Shown here: piece after piece, positions 28,015 through 36,817 of the stretch | Layout: each line of letters opens with the position of its first letter | Position numbering within the stretch: the first letter of the stretch is position 1 | Source: Rhizobiales bacterium Ga0077537 | GTDB lineage: Bacteria; Pseudomonadota; Alphaproteobacteria; Rhizobiales; Hyphomicrobiaceae | Direction of reading: 5' to 3' | DNA: 64,000 nt | Assembly (NCBI GenBank): GCA_001464955.1 | Contig: LNEM01000030.1 | Location: 992,001 to 1,056,000, forward strand | Notes under the pieces: generated by a model | Seen by the model: only the letters and a program-made list of their open reading frames with translations | Databases searched by the model: none | Told to the model about the DNA's origin: nothing | Made by a program: the position numbers and the translations under genes

Positions 28015-29877
28015 CTACGCCACCCGATCCATCGCCTCCAGCTCGTCGATGAAGCCCTCGAGCACCTTGAGACCCTTGGCCCAGAACGCCGGATCGCGCG
28101 CGTCGAGGCCGAAGGGCGCCAGCAGCTCCGAGTGATGCTTCGAGCCGCCTGCTTTCAGCATGTCGAAGTATTTGCCGACGAAGCCCGGGTGCGCCTCCTG
28201 ATAGAGCCCGTAGAGCGAGTTCACGAGGCAATCGCCGAACGCATAGGCATAGACGTAGAACGGCGAATGGATGAAGTGCGGGATGTACGTCCAGAAGGTC
28301 TCGTAGCCGGGCTTGCACTCGACGGCCGGCCCGAGGCTCTCGGCCTGTATCTCCATCCAGAAACGGTTGAGATCGTCGCTGGTGAGTTCCCCCTGCCGGC
28401 GCGCCTCGTGCACCTTCCGCTCGAAGGTGTAGAACGCGATCTGGCGGACGACGGTGTTGATCATGTCCTCCACCTTCTGCGCCAGCATGGCCTTGCGTTC
28501 GCGCGGATCGGCGGTGGCGGCGAGCATGGCGCGGAAGGTCAGCATCTCGCCGAACACGGAGGCCGTTTCCGCGAGCGTAAGGGGCGTCGAAGCGAGCAGC
28601 GGCCCCTGGTCTCCGGCGAGCACCTGATGCACGCCGTGGCCGAGTTCGTGGGCGAGCGTCATCACGTCCCGGGGCTTGCCCTGGTAGTTCATGAGGACGT
28701 AGGGGTGCGCCGACGGCACGGTCGGGTGCGAGAAGGCACCCGGCGCCTTGCCCGGCCGTACGGGCGCGTCGATCCAGCCGCTGGAAAAGAAGCGCCCGGC
28801 GATGTCGGCCATCTCCGGCGCGAAGCCACGATAGGCGTCGAGCACGATCCGTTCCGCATCCGGCCAGCGGATCACCCGTTCGGGACGCTCGGGCAGCGGC
28901 GCGTTCCGGTCCCAGTGTGCCAGCCGGTCGAGGCCGAGCCAGCGGGCCTTCATGGCGTAGTAGCGGTGCGCCGTCCGCGGATAGGCGTCCCGGACCGTCG
29001 CCACCAGCGCGTCCACGACCTCCCGCTCGACCCGGTTCGAGAGGTGGCGCGCGTCCGCCACATCCTTGAAGCCGCGCCAGCGGTCCGAAATCTCCTTGTC
29101 CTTGGCGAGTGTATTGGTGATCAGCGTGAACAGCCGGATATTGCGGGCGAATACCTTCGCCAGCGCTTCTGCCGACGCCTGTCGCCGTGCACGATCGGGA
29201 TGCATCAGGAAATTGAGCGTCGGCTCCAGCGTCAGTGGCTCGGCTTCGCCCGCGACCTCGAAGCGCAGCTCCGACATGGTCTCGTTGAACAGCCGGTCGA
29301 ACGCCCCGCTCGCGGTCATGCTCTTCTCGAGGAAGAGTTTCTCGACCTGCTCTTCGAGTTGGTAGGGCGTCTCCTTCCGCAGATCGTCGAGCCACGGCTT
29401 CAGCCGTGCGAGCCGGGGCGACGTGAAGCCTTCGGCGAGATCGGCTTCCGGGATCCGGTTGAGCTCGAGTTCGAAGAACAGAAGGTCCGACGACGCGGCC
29501 GTCAGCTTTTCCCGTACGTCCCCATAGAGCTTGGCCCGGGCCGGATCGGCCATGTTGGCGTAGTAGAGCAGCCCCGAGTAGGAGCCGAGCCGTCCCATCA
29601 GGTCGGCGAGCTTCTCGTAGGCTTCGAGCGCCCCGGCGAGGCCCTCACCGTCTCGGCCCATGGTGGCGAGCTTGCCCTGGTAGCTTGCCTTGAGGGCCCG
29701 CGCGTCGTCGGCTGCTTTCGCGAGATCGCGCGCCAGCTCGGGCGAGTCCGGGTTGGGGTAGAGATCGGTGAGGTTCCACTCAGGCATCGAGCCGAGGTCG
29801 CCCGCCCCTCCGCCGCTGGCTGCCGCGGCCGTCTGCGGGACGAGCGGACGTGACGGACTGGCGTGTTCTGGCGGCAT
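28015..29877 (-). CDS. pepF: Oligoendopeptidase F (M3 metallopeptidase)
   Basis: A 620-residue cytoplasmic zinc peptidase. The N-terminus begins the typical WNLTDLYP segment (about residue 34). The catalytic motif is TLAHELGHGVHQ near residue 409 (HExxH with the following Gly-His), with the third ligand Glu about 28 residues later in TLAETASVFGEM. YPFY-like C-terminal landmarks are FIHSPFYVYAYAFGDCL. It cleaves medium-length peptides, with roles in peptide recycling. An Ala/Gly/Pro-rich leader of about 30 residues precedes the conserved start, so the true start may be the Met in GSMPEW (29787). Confidence 0.93.
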   Translation of the reverse strand: MPPEHASPSRPLVPQTAAAASGGGAGDLGSMPEWNLTDLYPNPDSPELARDLAKAADDARALKASYQGKLATMGRDGEGLAGALEAYEKLADLMGRLGSYSGLLYYANMADPARAKLYGDVREKLTAASSDLLFFELELNRIPEADLAEGFTSPRLARLKPWLDDLRKETPYQLEEQVEKLFLEKSMTASGAFDRLFNETMSELRFEVAGEAEPLTLEPTLNFLMHPDRARRQASAEALAKVFARNIRLFTLITNTLAKDKEISDRWRGFKDVADARHLSNRVEREVVDALVATVRDAYPRTAHRYYAMKARWLGLDRLAHWDRNAPLPERPERVIRWPDAERIVLDAYRGFAPEMADIAGRFFSSGWIDAPVRPGKAPGAFSHPTVPSAHPYVLMNYQGKPRDVMTLAHELGHGVHQVLAGDQGPLLASTPLTLAETASVFGEMLTFRAMLAATADPRERKAMLAQKVEDMINTVVRQIAFYTFERKVHEARRQGELTSDDLNRFWMEIQAESLGPAVECKPGYETFWTYIPHFIHSPFYVYAYAFGDCLVNSLYGLYQEAHPGFVGKYFDMLKAGGSKHHSELLAPFGLDARDPAFWAKGLKVLEGFIDELEAMDRVA

Positions 29878-30046
29878 GTTGGCGTACCCCTTGGACCCGA
29901 TGCATGATCTGAGGGGCTATTTGCGCACCCTGTCGCGGCGGATCAAGGATGAAGGGCATCGCCATTGCGCCGCATGCCCGCGCGAGCCTATGGAAGGCGC
30001 AGGTACGGCAGGGGGCCGGGAGCGAGGGTCAGGGGGCATCTGAGGC

Positions 30047-30859
30047 ATGGTCTTCGTCGCGTCGAAAGTGCTCTGGATGCTCGTCCAGCCATCGACCCTC
30101 TTGTGGCTGGCGCTGGTCGTCGGGCTGCTGGCGATGCGCCGATCCGAAGCGCGGGTTTGGGGCCGTCGCCTCGCGACAGTGTCAGCGGTCCTGATCCTGG
30201 TCGCGGGCGTGAGCCCTGTCTCGACGGCGCTGATCCTGCCGCTCGAACATCGCTTTCCCCGCCTTGACATGCAGGCCGTCGATGGCCCGGTTGCGGGCAT
30301 CATCGTGCTGGGCGGCGCCGAGGACGGCCGCATCTCGGTGCCGCGCGGCCAGCTCCATCTGAACGAGGCCGCCGAACGCATCACCGAGGCCGCCCGCCTC
30401 GCGCGCGCTCTGCCGGGGACGCGCCTGGTCTTCACGGGTGGCGTCGCCGCGCTGATCCGGGACGAACCGCCGGGCGCGTCGGCGGTCGTCGCTCATTGGA
30501 CCGCCATGGGCGTGCCGGCGGACCGCATCCAGATCGAGACGCGATCGCGAAACACCTACGAGAACGCTGTGTTCACGCGCGATCTTGTTCGCCCGAAGCC
30601 CGGCGACCGCTGGCTTCTGGTGACGTCGGCCGCTCACATGCCGCGCTCGGTCGGCATCTTCCGGCACGCAGGCTTCGACGTGGTGCCCTACCCGGTCGAC
30701 TATCGGACGGCCGGAACCGGCGATCTCTTGCAGCCGTTCCCGTCAATCCCGGCCGGACTGAGGCGCCTCGACGACGCGGCGCGCGAGTGGGGCGGGTTGC
30801 TCGCCTATTGGATGCTGGGTCGCACGAGCGAACTGTTTCCCGCGCCCACCCGGCGATGA
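30047..30859 (+). CDS. YdcF-like DUF218 membrane protein
   Basis: A 270-residue protein with two N-terminal membrane helices (about 10-30 and 40-62) followed by a DUF218 domain: GIIVLGGAEDGRISVP, LNEAAERITEAARLARALPGTRLVFTGG, ETRSRNTYENAVFTRDLV and WLLVTSAAHMPRSVGIFRHAGFDVVPYPVDY. The same organisation is found in E. coli ElyC/YcbC, which acts in envelope biogenesis and affects undecaprenyl-linked glycan pools. The catalytic activity of the family is not settled. The stop is 20 nt from that of a convergent lipoprotein gene. Confidence 0.88.
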   Translation: MVFVASKVLWMLVQPSTLLWLALVVGLLAMRRSEARVWGRRLATVSAVLILVAGVSPVSTALILPLEHRFPRLDMQAVDGPVAGIIVLGGAEDGRISVPRGQLHLNEAAERITEAARLARALPGTRLVFTGGVAALIRDEPPGASAVVAHWTAMGVPADRIQIETRSRNTYENAVFTRDLVRPKPGDRWLLVTSAAHMPRSVGIFRHAGFDVVPYPVDYRTAGTGDLLQPFPSIPAGLRRLDDAAREWGGLLAYWMLGRTSELFPAPTRR

Positions 30860-30879
30860 CACGCGGCGTCGTCGCGGGC

Positions 30880-31350
30880 TCAGGCCTTCTTCTTGCTGGC
30901 CCGTGGCGGAGCGTCGTTGCCGGGCTTCAGCTCGGCGTCGAGGTCGAACGTGGCGCACTTCTTTGCAGCGAGCTGCTGGTTGAGCGTCTCGAGCCGTGCC
31001 CTGTCGCGCCGGAGATCGTCGTCCACGTTCTGGCCATAGGTCGTACCGCCGACGACGGGGCGCGCGGCACTCTGCGCCACCGCCGCGATCGCGGACGGAC
31101 GGCCGCGATTTCCCGCGTCCCGCATCTGCAGGATCTTCACCGTCATCGATCCGGTGAGCTGTTTGCAGTCGAGCTTCTGTTCCTGATCCGTCATCTGATA
31201 GGCGCCGTTCTCGGCAAACCCGCCACCAGTCGGCGCCGCGGCCCGGAAGCGGTCGGCCTTCGGATCGGGCGGCATGTAACCGGGCACGGCCGCCGCGCAC
31301 CCGGCTGCAGCGAGGGCGATGGTGAGGGCGGCGAGGTGCGGCAGGCGCAT
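30880..31350 (-). CDS. Small putative lipoprotein, function unknown
   Basis: A 156-residue protein beginning with a lipoprotein signal: MRLPHLAALTIALAAAGC, with a lipobox-like LAAAGC and the lipidated Cys at residue 18. The mature part has no domain I recognise. It contains a helical region (DDDLRRDRARLETLNQQLAAKKCATFDLD) and a basic end ASKKKA. Two further Cys residues (in DCKQL and KKCATF) could form a disulfide in the periplasm. The start at 31350 is preceded by GGAG. Confidence 0.7.
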   Translation of the reverse strand: MRLPHLAALTIALAAAGCAAAVPGYMPPDPKADRFRAAAPTGGGFAENGAYQMTDQEQKLDCKQLTGSMTVKILQMRDAGNRGRPSAIAAVAQSAARPVVGGTTYGQNVDDDLRRDRARLETLNQQLAAKKCATFDLDAELKPGNDAPPRASKKKA

Positions 31351-31478
31351 GAAAGCTCCGCGTGAATCCGGATCATGATCATCGGCCCGGAAAATGGCTG
31401 CGTCGCGGCAACAGGGCAACGCGGCGTGAAGGCGGCGTTTTACCGCTGGCGCGCCGCGCGCTAAGAAGAGAGCAGGAA

Positions 31479-31919
31479 ATGATGATCAGGGAGCGCCCGT
31501 CGATGCCGCAAGAGATCACCAACGGCTTCAAGAAGATGCTGGAGAAGGCCAAGTCCGAGATCGAGGAGATCGAGGCAACCGATGCCGTGAAGCTGGCCGG
31601 TCGCGATGATGTCGTGCTGGTCGATCTGCGCGATCCCCGCGAGCTGGAACGGGAAGGCAAGGTCCCGGGCGCTTTCCACTGTCCACGCGGCATGCTCGAG
31701 TTCTGGATCGATCCCGAGAGCCCCTATCACAAGGCGCAGTTCGCCGAGGACAAGAAGTTCGTGTTCTTCTGCGCCGCTGGCTGGCGATCCGCTCTGTCGG
31801 CCAAGACGGCCCAGGACATGGGTCTGAAGCCGGTGGCGCACATCCTCGGCGGCTTCAAGGGTTGGAAAGAGGCTGGAGGCCCGGTCGAGGCCTACGAGAT
31901 GAAGCCGAAGAAGGCGTAG
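31479..31919 (+). CDS. Single-domain rhodanese-like sulfurtransferase
   Basis: A 146-residue protein. The rhodanese fold is visible from ATDAVKLAGRDDVVLVDLRDPREL, through VPGAFHCPRGMLEFW, to the active-site loop VFFCAAGWRSALSAK with catalytic Cys98, and ILGGFKGWKEAGGPV at the end. Such proteins carry a persulfide on the Cys and donate sulfur to thiol acceptors or detoxify cyanide. The substitution AAGWRSA for the common xxGxRS loop keeps the Gly and Arg. It has no signal peptide, so it is cytoplasmic. Tandem ATGs at 31479/31482 follow AGCAGG; a third lies at 31503. Confidence 0.88.
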   Translation: MMIRERPSMPQEITNGFKKMLEKAKSEIEEIEATDAVKLAGRDDVVLVDLRDPRELEREGKVPGAFHCPRGMLEFWIDPESPYHKAQFAEDKKFVFFCAAGWRSALSAKTAQDMGLKPVAHILGGFKGWKEAGGPVEAYEMKPKKA

Positions 31920-32130
31920 GGGCGTCGGGCATTGCCCGACCCTATGCTGCTCGCGATTGCGGCATGACGCCGGCACCTCGAACCTTGAGTGAGCGTCAAC
32001 CGCGCATGATCATTGGCGGTCGGCGGAGCCCCGGTGGCACCGCCGACCCCCTTGGTTTGAACGCCTGCCATGTTTTCGTCGCTGTAGCCCGTAGGTTGGG
32101 TGGCTTCGTCCTGTCGAACTGGAAGGCCGC

Positions 32131-33588
32131 ATGACACTCCGCACGATAGCGTTCGGCGATTGGCTCGCGAGTGATCGGGGCCGTCTCGTCGTGCGGTGGT
32201 TGGCGACCATCCTGCTGGTGGCAGTGGGAACGGCGATATCGTGGTCCTACTTCAGTCGCCCCACCACGTTGAAGGTCGCGGTCGGCCCTGCTGGAAGCAA
32301 GCGCGAGGCGTTCGTTGCGGCTTTGGCCCGATCGTTGGCGGAATCCAAAGCGACGGTCCGCCTGAAGTTGGTGCCGGTGAAGGGAAGCGCAGAGGCCGCC
32401 GCGCTGCTTGAGGCGGACAAGGTCCAGCTCGCGGTGTTGCGCTCCGACGAGCCGAGTATCGCCGACGCTCGCTCGATCGTCGTTCTCGATCGCCGATCGG
32501 TCGTGCTGGCCATGCGCGGAGATCCCAAGGCCAAATCCGCGACCTCGAAGGATACGTCCCCTGAAACTCAGGAAACGGCCGAGGATTCGACGGCGACGAT
32601 GAGTTCGTTCGCCCCGGAGCGGATCGCCGGCAAGAGGTTGCTCGTCGCGGTCGACGAGATGGGATCGAACCTCGTGAGCGTGCGCCGTCTTCTGGCCCAC
32701 TCCGGCCTCGTGGAGCCCGGCATCTCGATCCGCGAGGCTCCTGCCGACGCGATCGCAACCGAACTGGCGGCCGGGCGAGCCGACATCGCCGTGTATCTCG
32801 TCGACCCGTCGGAGACCGGGACGCGGATCATGATCGCGCAGTTGACGGAAAAATTGGCCGGCGCGGTCATTGTCGGTGGGGTGCCGTCGCCCGAAGGGCT
32901 CGCCGCGATCTACCGCGATGTCGCCTCGACGTCCCTTGCGACCGGTGTTTTCGGTGGCATCCACCCGTTACCCGCCGAAAAGATCACCACGGTGGCGATG
33001 ACCGACGAACTCGTCGCCGAAAGCGACATGTCGGACGCCATTGGAGCCCAATTGACGAGGGCGCTTCTGGACAAGCGCGGCCGCATGCTGGCCCAGAGCA
33101 CGGCGTTCGAGCTCGAAGCGCCGCCACTCGATACGTTGCGCCGCTTCATGCCGCATTCGGGCGTGTCGGCATTGATCAACGAGCGATCGACATCGTTCCT
33201 CGAGAAGTATTCCGATCAGATCTGGCTCGCGCTGTTTGCCGTTGGCCTGCTCGGCTCTTCGCTCATGAGCCTCGGTAACCGCCTCGGCCTGTCACGCGGC
33301 TCACAGACGGCAAAACTGCTCGGCGAGGTCGACCGTCTTGGTGAGAGCATCGAGGCGTCGACCACTGTCGAGGAGGTGGACGCGATCCGCAGGCGGATCC
33401 GCGAGTTGGCGCGCGTCGGCATCAAGACCGTCATGCAGCGCGGTCTCGATGCGAACGACCCGAGCCACCCGACACACTGGTTCGAGTTCCTCGATGAAAT
33501 TGCGGTTCGCCGCCGCAGCGAGATCGAGGCAGCCTCGCCTATGCCGCCAGAAACGAGCGCACCACTTCGATCTGTCCAGGGACGTTGA
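32131..33588 (+). CDS. Membrane-anchored TAXI-domain protein with a cytoplasmic C-terminal region
   Basis: A 485-residue protein. A first membrane helix lies at about 20-42 (RWLATILLVAVGTAISW), then a TAXI/NMT1-like binding domain starting TLKVAVGPAGSKREAFVAALARSL and including IAGKRLLVAVDEMGSN and IREAPADAIATELAAGRADIAVYLVDP. A second membrane helix lies at about 364-384 (IWLALFAVGLLGSSLMSLGN), followed by about 100 charged helical residues (EVDRLGESIEASTTVEEVDAIRRRIREL). Ordinary TAXI proteins are free periplasmic binders for TRAP transporters; here the binding domain is tethered by two helices to a cytoplasmic helical tail, which suggests sensing or structural work. No TRAP permease is nearby. 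The 3' end overlaps the convergent hydrolase gene by 50 nt. Confidence 0.75.
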   Translation: MTLRTIAFGDWLASDRGRLVVRWLATILLVAVGTAISWSYFSRPTTLKVAVGPAGSKREAFVAALARSLAESKATVRLKLVPVKGSAEAAALLEADKVQLAVLRSDEPSIADARSIVVLDRRSVVLAMRGDPKAKSATSKDTSPETQETAEDSTATMSSFAPERIAGKRLLVAVDEMGSNLVSVRRLLAHSGLVEPGISIREAPADAIATELAAGRADIAVYLVDPSETGTRIMIAQLTEKLAGAVIVGGVPSPEGLAAIYRDVASTSLATGVFGGIHPLPAEKITTVAMTDELVAESDMSDAIGAQLTRALLDKRGRMLAQSTAFELEAPPLDTLRRFMPHSGVSALINERSTSFLEKYSDQIWLALFAVGLLGSSLMSLGNRLGLSRGSQTAKLLGEVDRLGESIEASTTVEEVDAIRRRIRELARVGIKTVMQRGLDANDPSHPTHWFEFLDEIAVRRRSEIEAASPMPPETSAPLRSVQGR

Positions 33589-34408
33589 GCGCCGGCGCGT
33601 GGCCGCACCCTTCGATTTCGACGATGCGTGCGCGCGGTCCGGAGATCGTCATCCTTTTGGCATCGGGGGGCAGAAGCAGGTCCGAAGTCACCCCCCTCAG
33701 CACCAGCGTGTCGGCGGTGATGCGCTCCCAGTGCGCCCATTGCTCGTAGTCGTCCGGATGCACGAACATCTGGCGCACGATCGCCGGGTCGTAGTGCGTG
33801 GTGATCTTTCCGGATGGCAGCCGGCGAAGCGACGTCTCGGCCATGTGCCGCCACTGGGCGTCCGTGTGATGACCGAACGGCGTGTAGATGACCCGGAAAT
33901 AGTCCTCGAGCGCCGTCACCGTGTCGAACTCGGGCGGCGTGCCGACGTAGGCCTTGATGCGCTCGAAAGGAGCCGTCGGAAACGTCGGACCGATGTCGTT
34001 GATGACGAGCTTCCCGACCCGGCCGGCGAGCGTGGTCGCCGCCACCCGGATGCCGAGGGCGCCGCCCATCGAGGTCCCGACCCAGTCGATGGACCGGAAT
34101 CCGAAGGTTTCGATCAGCGCGGCCGCCTGGCGGGCGTAGGCGTCGAGGCAGTAGTCCTCGTCCGGCCGGTCGCTCCACTCGGAGAGCCCGCGTCCGATCG
34201 TGTCCGGGCAGAGGATGTGGAAGCGGTCTGCCAAGGCCGAGGCGATGGTGTCGAAATCGCGCCCCGTCCGCGCGAGGCCGTGCCACATGACGAGCGGGCG
34301 CGATCCGGCCTGCCCCCACTCCGTGACATGCATCTCGCGTCCGAGGATCTTGACATAACGCGAGCGGGGCTGGCCTGCTGGCCACGACGTATCGGAAGGC
34401 GGCGGCAT
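33539..34408 (-). CDS. Alpha/beta-hydrolase (lipase/dehalogenase-like fold)
   Basis: A 289-residue cytoplasmic enzyme. Key elements are VMWHGLARTGRDFDTIASAL (HG oxyanion turn, 43-44), the nucleophile elbow VGTSMGGALG with Ser113, an acid Asp243 in GVTSDLLLPP, and the base His270 in GCGHAPALN. The overall pattern resembles haloalkane-dehalogenase or hydroxymuconic-semialdehyde-hydrolase-like proteins, but the Ser nucleophile points to an esterase or C-C hydrolase rather than a dehalogenase. The start at 34408 has GGAGA upstream. It is divergent from the Nudix gene and overlaps the TAXI gene at the 3' end. Substrate unknown. Confidence 0.88.
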   Translation of the reverse strand: MPPPSDTSWPAGQPRSRYVKILGREMHVTEWGQAGSRPLVMWHGLARTGRDFDTIASALADRFHILCPDTIGRGLSEWSDRPDEDYCLDAYARQAAALIETFGFRSIDWVGTSMGGALGIRVAATTLAGRVGKLVINDIGPTFPTAPFERIKAYVGTPPEFDTVTALEDYFRVIYTPFGHHTDAQWRHMAETSLRRLPSGKITTHYDPAIVRQMFVHPDDYEQWAHWERITADTLVLRGVTSDLLLPPDAKRMTISGPRARIVEIEGCGHAPALNVPGQIEVVRSFLAA

Positions 34409-34525
34409 CTGGGTCTCCGTCGATCTGGCGTTCGCGGGAAGTCTGTCACGCCCTGGCGGCCTCTGCCAACGGGCCGCCAGCCCGCTCGGACTTGGCCGCT
34501 CGCACCGGAAGGAAGCACGCCGCGC

Positions 34526-35158
34526 ATGCCCTACGTTTTCGGAACGGACCTGAGGGCTCGCCTCGCGGCGCGCCTCGCGGCATTCGAGCGGCGCCCGATC
34601 GAGGATCCGGAGTTGCGGCAGGCCGGCGTGGTGCTGGTGGTCGTGAAATCCGAAGCGACCGACGAAGCCGCGCTGCTCCTCACCAAGCGACCGGACAGCC
34701 TGCGCCGCCATGCCGGCCAGTATGCGCTTCCCGGTGGGCGGCTCGACCCGGGTGAGACGCCGACAGAAGCCGCGCTCCGTGAGCTGCACGAGGAATTGCG
34801 CCTCGAGCTGAAACCGGACGCCATCCTCGGCCTTCTGGACGATTACCCCACCCGCTCGGGCTTCCGCATCACGCCGGTGGTCGTCTGGGGCGGCGTCGTC
34901 GAGGCGATCGATCCCGATCCGGTGGAAGTCGCCTACGTGCTGCGCGTCCCCTTCAGCCAGCTCGACGATCCCGTCATCCCGCGCCTGCGCCCGACCGAGG
35001 AGGGGAAGCCGCCCGTCCTCTCGGCGCCGCTCCCGGTGATGGGGAGTGAGGTGTTCGCGCCGACCGCCGCCATGCTCTACCAGTTCCGCGAGGTCGCCAT
35101 GCGTGGCCTCGACACTCGCGTCGCCCACTTCGATCAGCCCCGCTTCGCCTGGAAGTAG
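34526..35158 (+). CDS. Nudix hydrolase, CoA-pyrophosphatase-like
   Basis: A 210-residue protein. The CoA-pyrophosphatase (NudL/YeaB) signature is present as LLTKRPDSLRRHAGQYALPGG just before the Nudix box (71-93), which starts GRLDPGE and continues REL then HEEL. The box Gly near its end is Arg92. In NudL-type enzymes it hydrolyses CoA or acyl-CoA to 3',5'-ADP and 4'-phosphopantetheine; the Gly-to-Arg change may alter activity, though the metal-binding Glu residues (REL-HEE) remain. ATG at 34526 follows GGAAGGAAG about nine bases upstream. It is followed by a ketopantoate-reductase-like gene, a second CoA-pathway-type protein. Confidence 0.85.
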   Translation: MPYVFGTDLRARLAARLAAFERRPIEDPELRQAGVVLVVVKSEATDEAALLLTKRPDSLRRHAGQYALPGGRLDPGETPTEAALRELHEELRLELKPDAILGLLDDYPTRSGFRITPVVVWGGVVEAIDPDPVEVAYVLRVPFSQLDDPVIPRLRPTEEGKPPVLSAPLPVMGSEVFAPTAAMLYQFREVAMRGLDTRVAHFDQPRFAWK

Positions 35159-35241
35159 GGCCCGCTCGGTCAGCGCCCCTTGGCAAGCTGGCGAACATCG
35201 CTGAAGCTTGCCCGCCATCCATCCACACGCCGAGGCTTCTC

Positions 35242-36309
35242 ATGACCAGACCGCGCATCGTCATCGTCGGAGCCGGCGCCGTCGGCGGCTATCTCGGTGC
35301 CCACATGACGCACGCGGGCCATGACGTGACCATGGTCGACCCTTGGCCCGAGCACGTCGACGCGATGCGCACACGGGGACTCTCCATCAGCGGCATGAGC
35401 GCCGCCGAAAGCCTGACCGTTCCGATGCGCGCCCGGCACCTGACGGAGCTGCAGGACCTTGTGAAGGAGCGGCCGGTCGATATCGCCGTCTTGGCGGTGA
35501 AATCCTACGACACGGTCTGGGCCACCCACATGATCGCCCAGTACCTGTCCCCCGAGGGCTACGTCGTCTCGGCCCAGAACTGCGTCAACGAGGAGCGGAT
35601 CGCCGGTGTCGTCGGCTGGGGCCGCACGGTCGGCTGCATGGTCGGGAACAACTTTGCCGTCGAACTCTACGAGCCGGGAGCGATCCGCCGCACGATGCCC
35701 AAGGACGGCAAGATTGCGACCCTGGAGGCCGGCGAGGTGCACGGCCGCATCACGCCGCGCATCGAGGCGCTGGTGGAAATCCTGACATCGGTCGACAGCG
35801 CGCGCACGACGACCAATTTGTGGGGCGTGCGCTGGTCGAAGCTCTGCGTCAACGGCATGCGCAACGGCGTGTCGGCGGCGACCGGCCTCGGCGGCAACGC
35901 CCGCGATCGCCACGACCGCATCCGTCGCGTCGTAGTGAAGCTGGCGGGCGAGGCGGTGAAGGTCGGCCGCGCGCTGGGCCTCGACCTCGAGCCCATAGCC
36001 AAGATCGACCCGGACCTCTGGGTGCGCGCCACCGACAACGAGCCGTCGGCCGTCGCCGAACTCGACGCGCTGATCCTGGAGAGCACCTCCGGCGCCGCCC
36101 GCAGCGACCTGCAGCGGCCGTCCATGGCCCAGGACATCGCCAAGGGCCGCCGCACCGAGATCGACTACATGAACGGCTATATCGCCGCGAAGGGCGAGGC
36201 GGCCGGCGTCGCCGCCCCCACTCATGCCGCCCTGACGCGCATCGTGCGTGAGGTGGAGGCCGGTCGCCTCGAGGCTCGCCCCGAGAACCTCTTCGCGCTG
36301 ACCAACTGA
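35242..36309 (+). CDS. Ketopantoate reductase-family (PanE/ApbA) protein
   Basis: A 355-residue oxidoreductase. The NAD(P)-binding site is IVIVGAGAVGGYLG (residues 6-19). The domain border has AVKSYDT, and the C-terminal helical domain carries WSKLCVNGMRNGVSA with the conserved Lys and Asn and the DYMNGYIAAKGEAAGVAAPTH segment with the Glu/Asn pair. The family reduces 2-dehydropantoate to pantoate for coenzyme A. It is longer than canonical PanE (about 300), has insertions, and could act on another 2-keto acid. The neighbouring CoA-type Nudix gene (83 nt upstream, same strand) agrees with, but does not prove, a CoA-related role. Confidence 0.82.
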   Translation: MTRPRIVIVGAGAVGGYLGAHMTHAGHDVTMVDPWPEHVDAMRTRGLSISGMSAAESLTVPMRARHLTELQDLVKERPVDIAVLAVKSYDTVWATHMIAQYLSPEGYVVSAQNCVNEERIAGVVGWGRTVGCMVGNNFAVELYEPGAIRRTMPKDGKIATLEAGEVHGRITPRIEALVEILTSVDSARTTTNLWGVRWSKLCVNGMRNGVSAATGLGGNARDRHDRIRRVVVKLAGEAVKVGRALGLDLEPIAKIDPDLWVRATDNEPSAVAELDALILESTSGAARSDLQRPSMAQDIAKGRRTEIDYMNGYIAAKGEAAGVAAPTHAALTRIVREVEAGRLEARPENLFALTN

Positions 36310-36590
36310 ACCACACCGCCTGTCCGGCGCCGCCGAATCGGCCCCTCCCCCCGGGCGCTGACGCGAACTGCTGCGCGCGTCCGAGGGCGTGAGCTGTAAC
36401 GCGCCGTCCCGGTGCGGCTCCAGGGCCACAAGCCTGTGGCTCGCGCGCGGGCATTCGGGTGCCGCCCGTCAATCCGCTGAAAACAAATCGAAAAACAAGA
36501 GATCGCCGCCTTCGTCGGACGGCAGCTTTGGCGCGTCGTGACCGGGGAGCCCCATGCTGTCCCGACAAATCAGCCCATTCGCGCGTTAAG

Positions 36591-36636
36591 AATCCATTGA
36601 CTACCATCAAATCCCATGACATCCCATGAATGCCCG
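36591..36636 (+). promoter_or_regulatory. MraZ operator (five 10-bp-phased repeats) and likely dcw promoter
   Basis: The motif CCAT recurs at the same place in four successive 10-base lines (36594, 36604, 36614, 36624), followed by CCGT at 36634. On the other strand these read ATGG(G/A/T), and two of them are the exact TGGGA direct repeats bound by MraZ, which recognises TGGGN units 10 bp apart. MraZ represses its own operon in E. coli. A TTGACT at 36597-36602 could be a -35 element; no clear -10 is visible. The operator lies 254 nt before the mraZ start, implying a long untranslated leader if the promoter is here. Confidence 0.72.
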
Positions 36637-36776
36637 TCCGCACCGGGCCAAGGGATACGGGTCGCGGCGCTAGGCTTCATTGAGGGATGAGGCTCGTGCG
36701 ACCACCCGATCCCGGCCCGGCGGCGGAGGGCGTCTCCGACGGCCAGGGTTGGCGCGGAGGGTTGGATTTCATGGTT

Positions 36777-36817
36777 TGGGGCTCGTCGTGTCGCGCGGGG
36801 TCGACCGGCGAGCCCCA
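36777..36817 (+). promoter_or_regulatory. Hairpin in the mraZ leader
   Basis: Perfect 9-bp inverted repeat TGGGGCTCG/CGAGCCCCA (36777-36785 with 36809-36817) around a 23-nt loop which itself contains GGTCGACC. It lies 72 nt before the mraZ start and would form in the leader transcript. No U-run follows, so it is not an ordinary terminator; a role in RNA stability or translation is only inferred. Confidence 0.45.

Noticed and set aside
27874-29853. 660-codon frame antisense to pepF
   Set aside because: Opposite to a gene with a clear HELGH zinc motif; translation is Arg/Val/Glu-biased with no recognisable domain.
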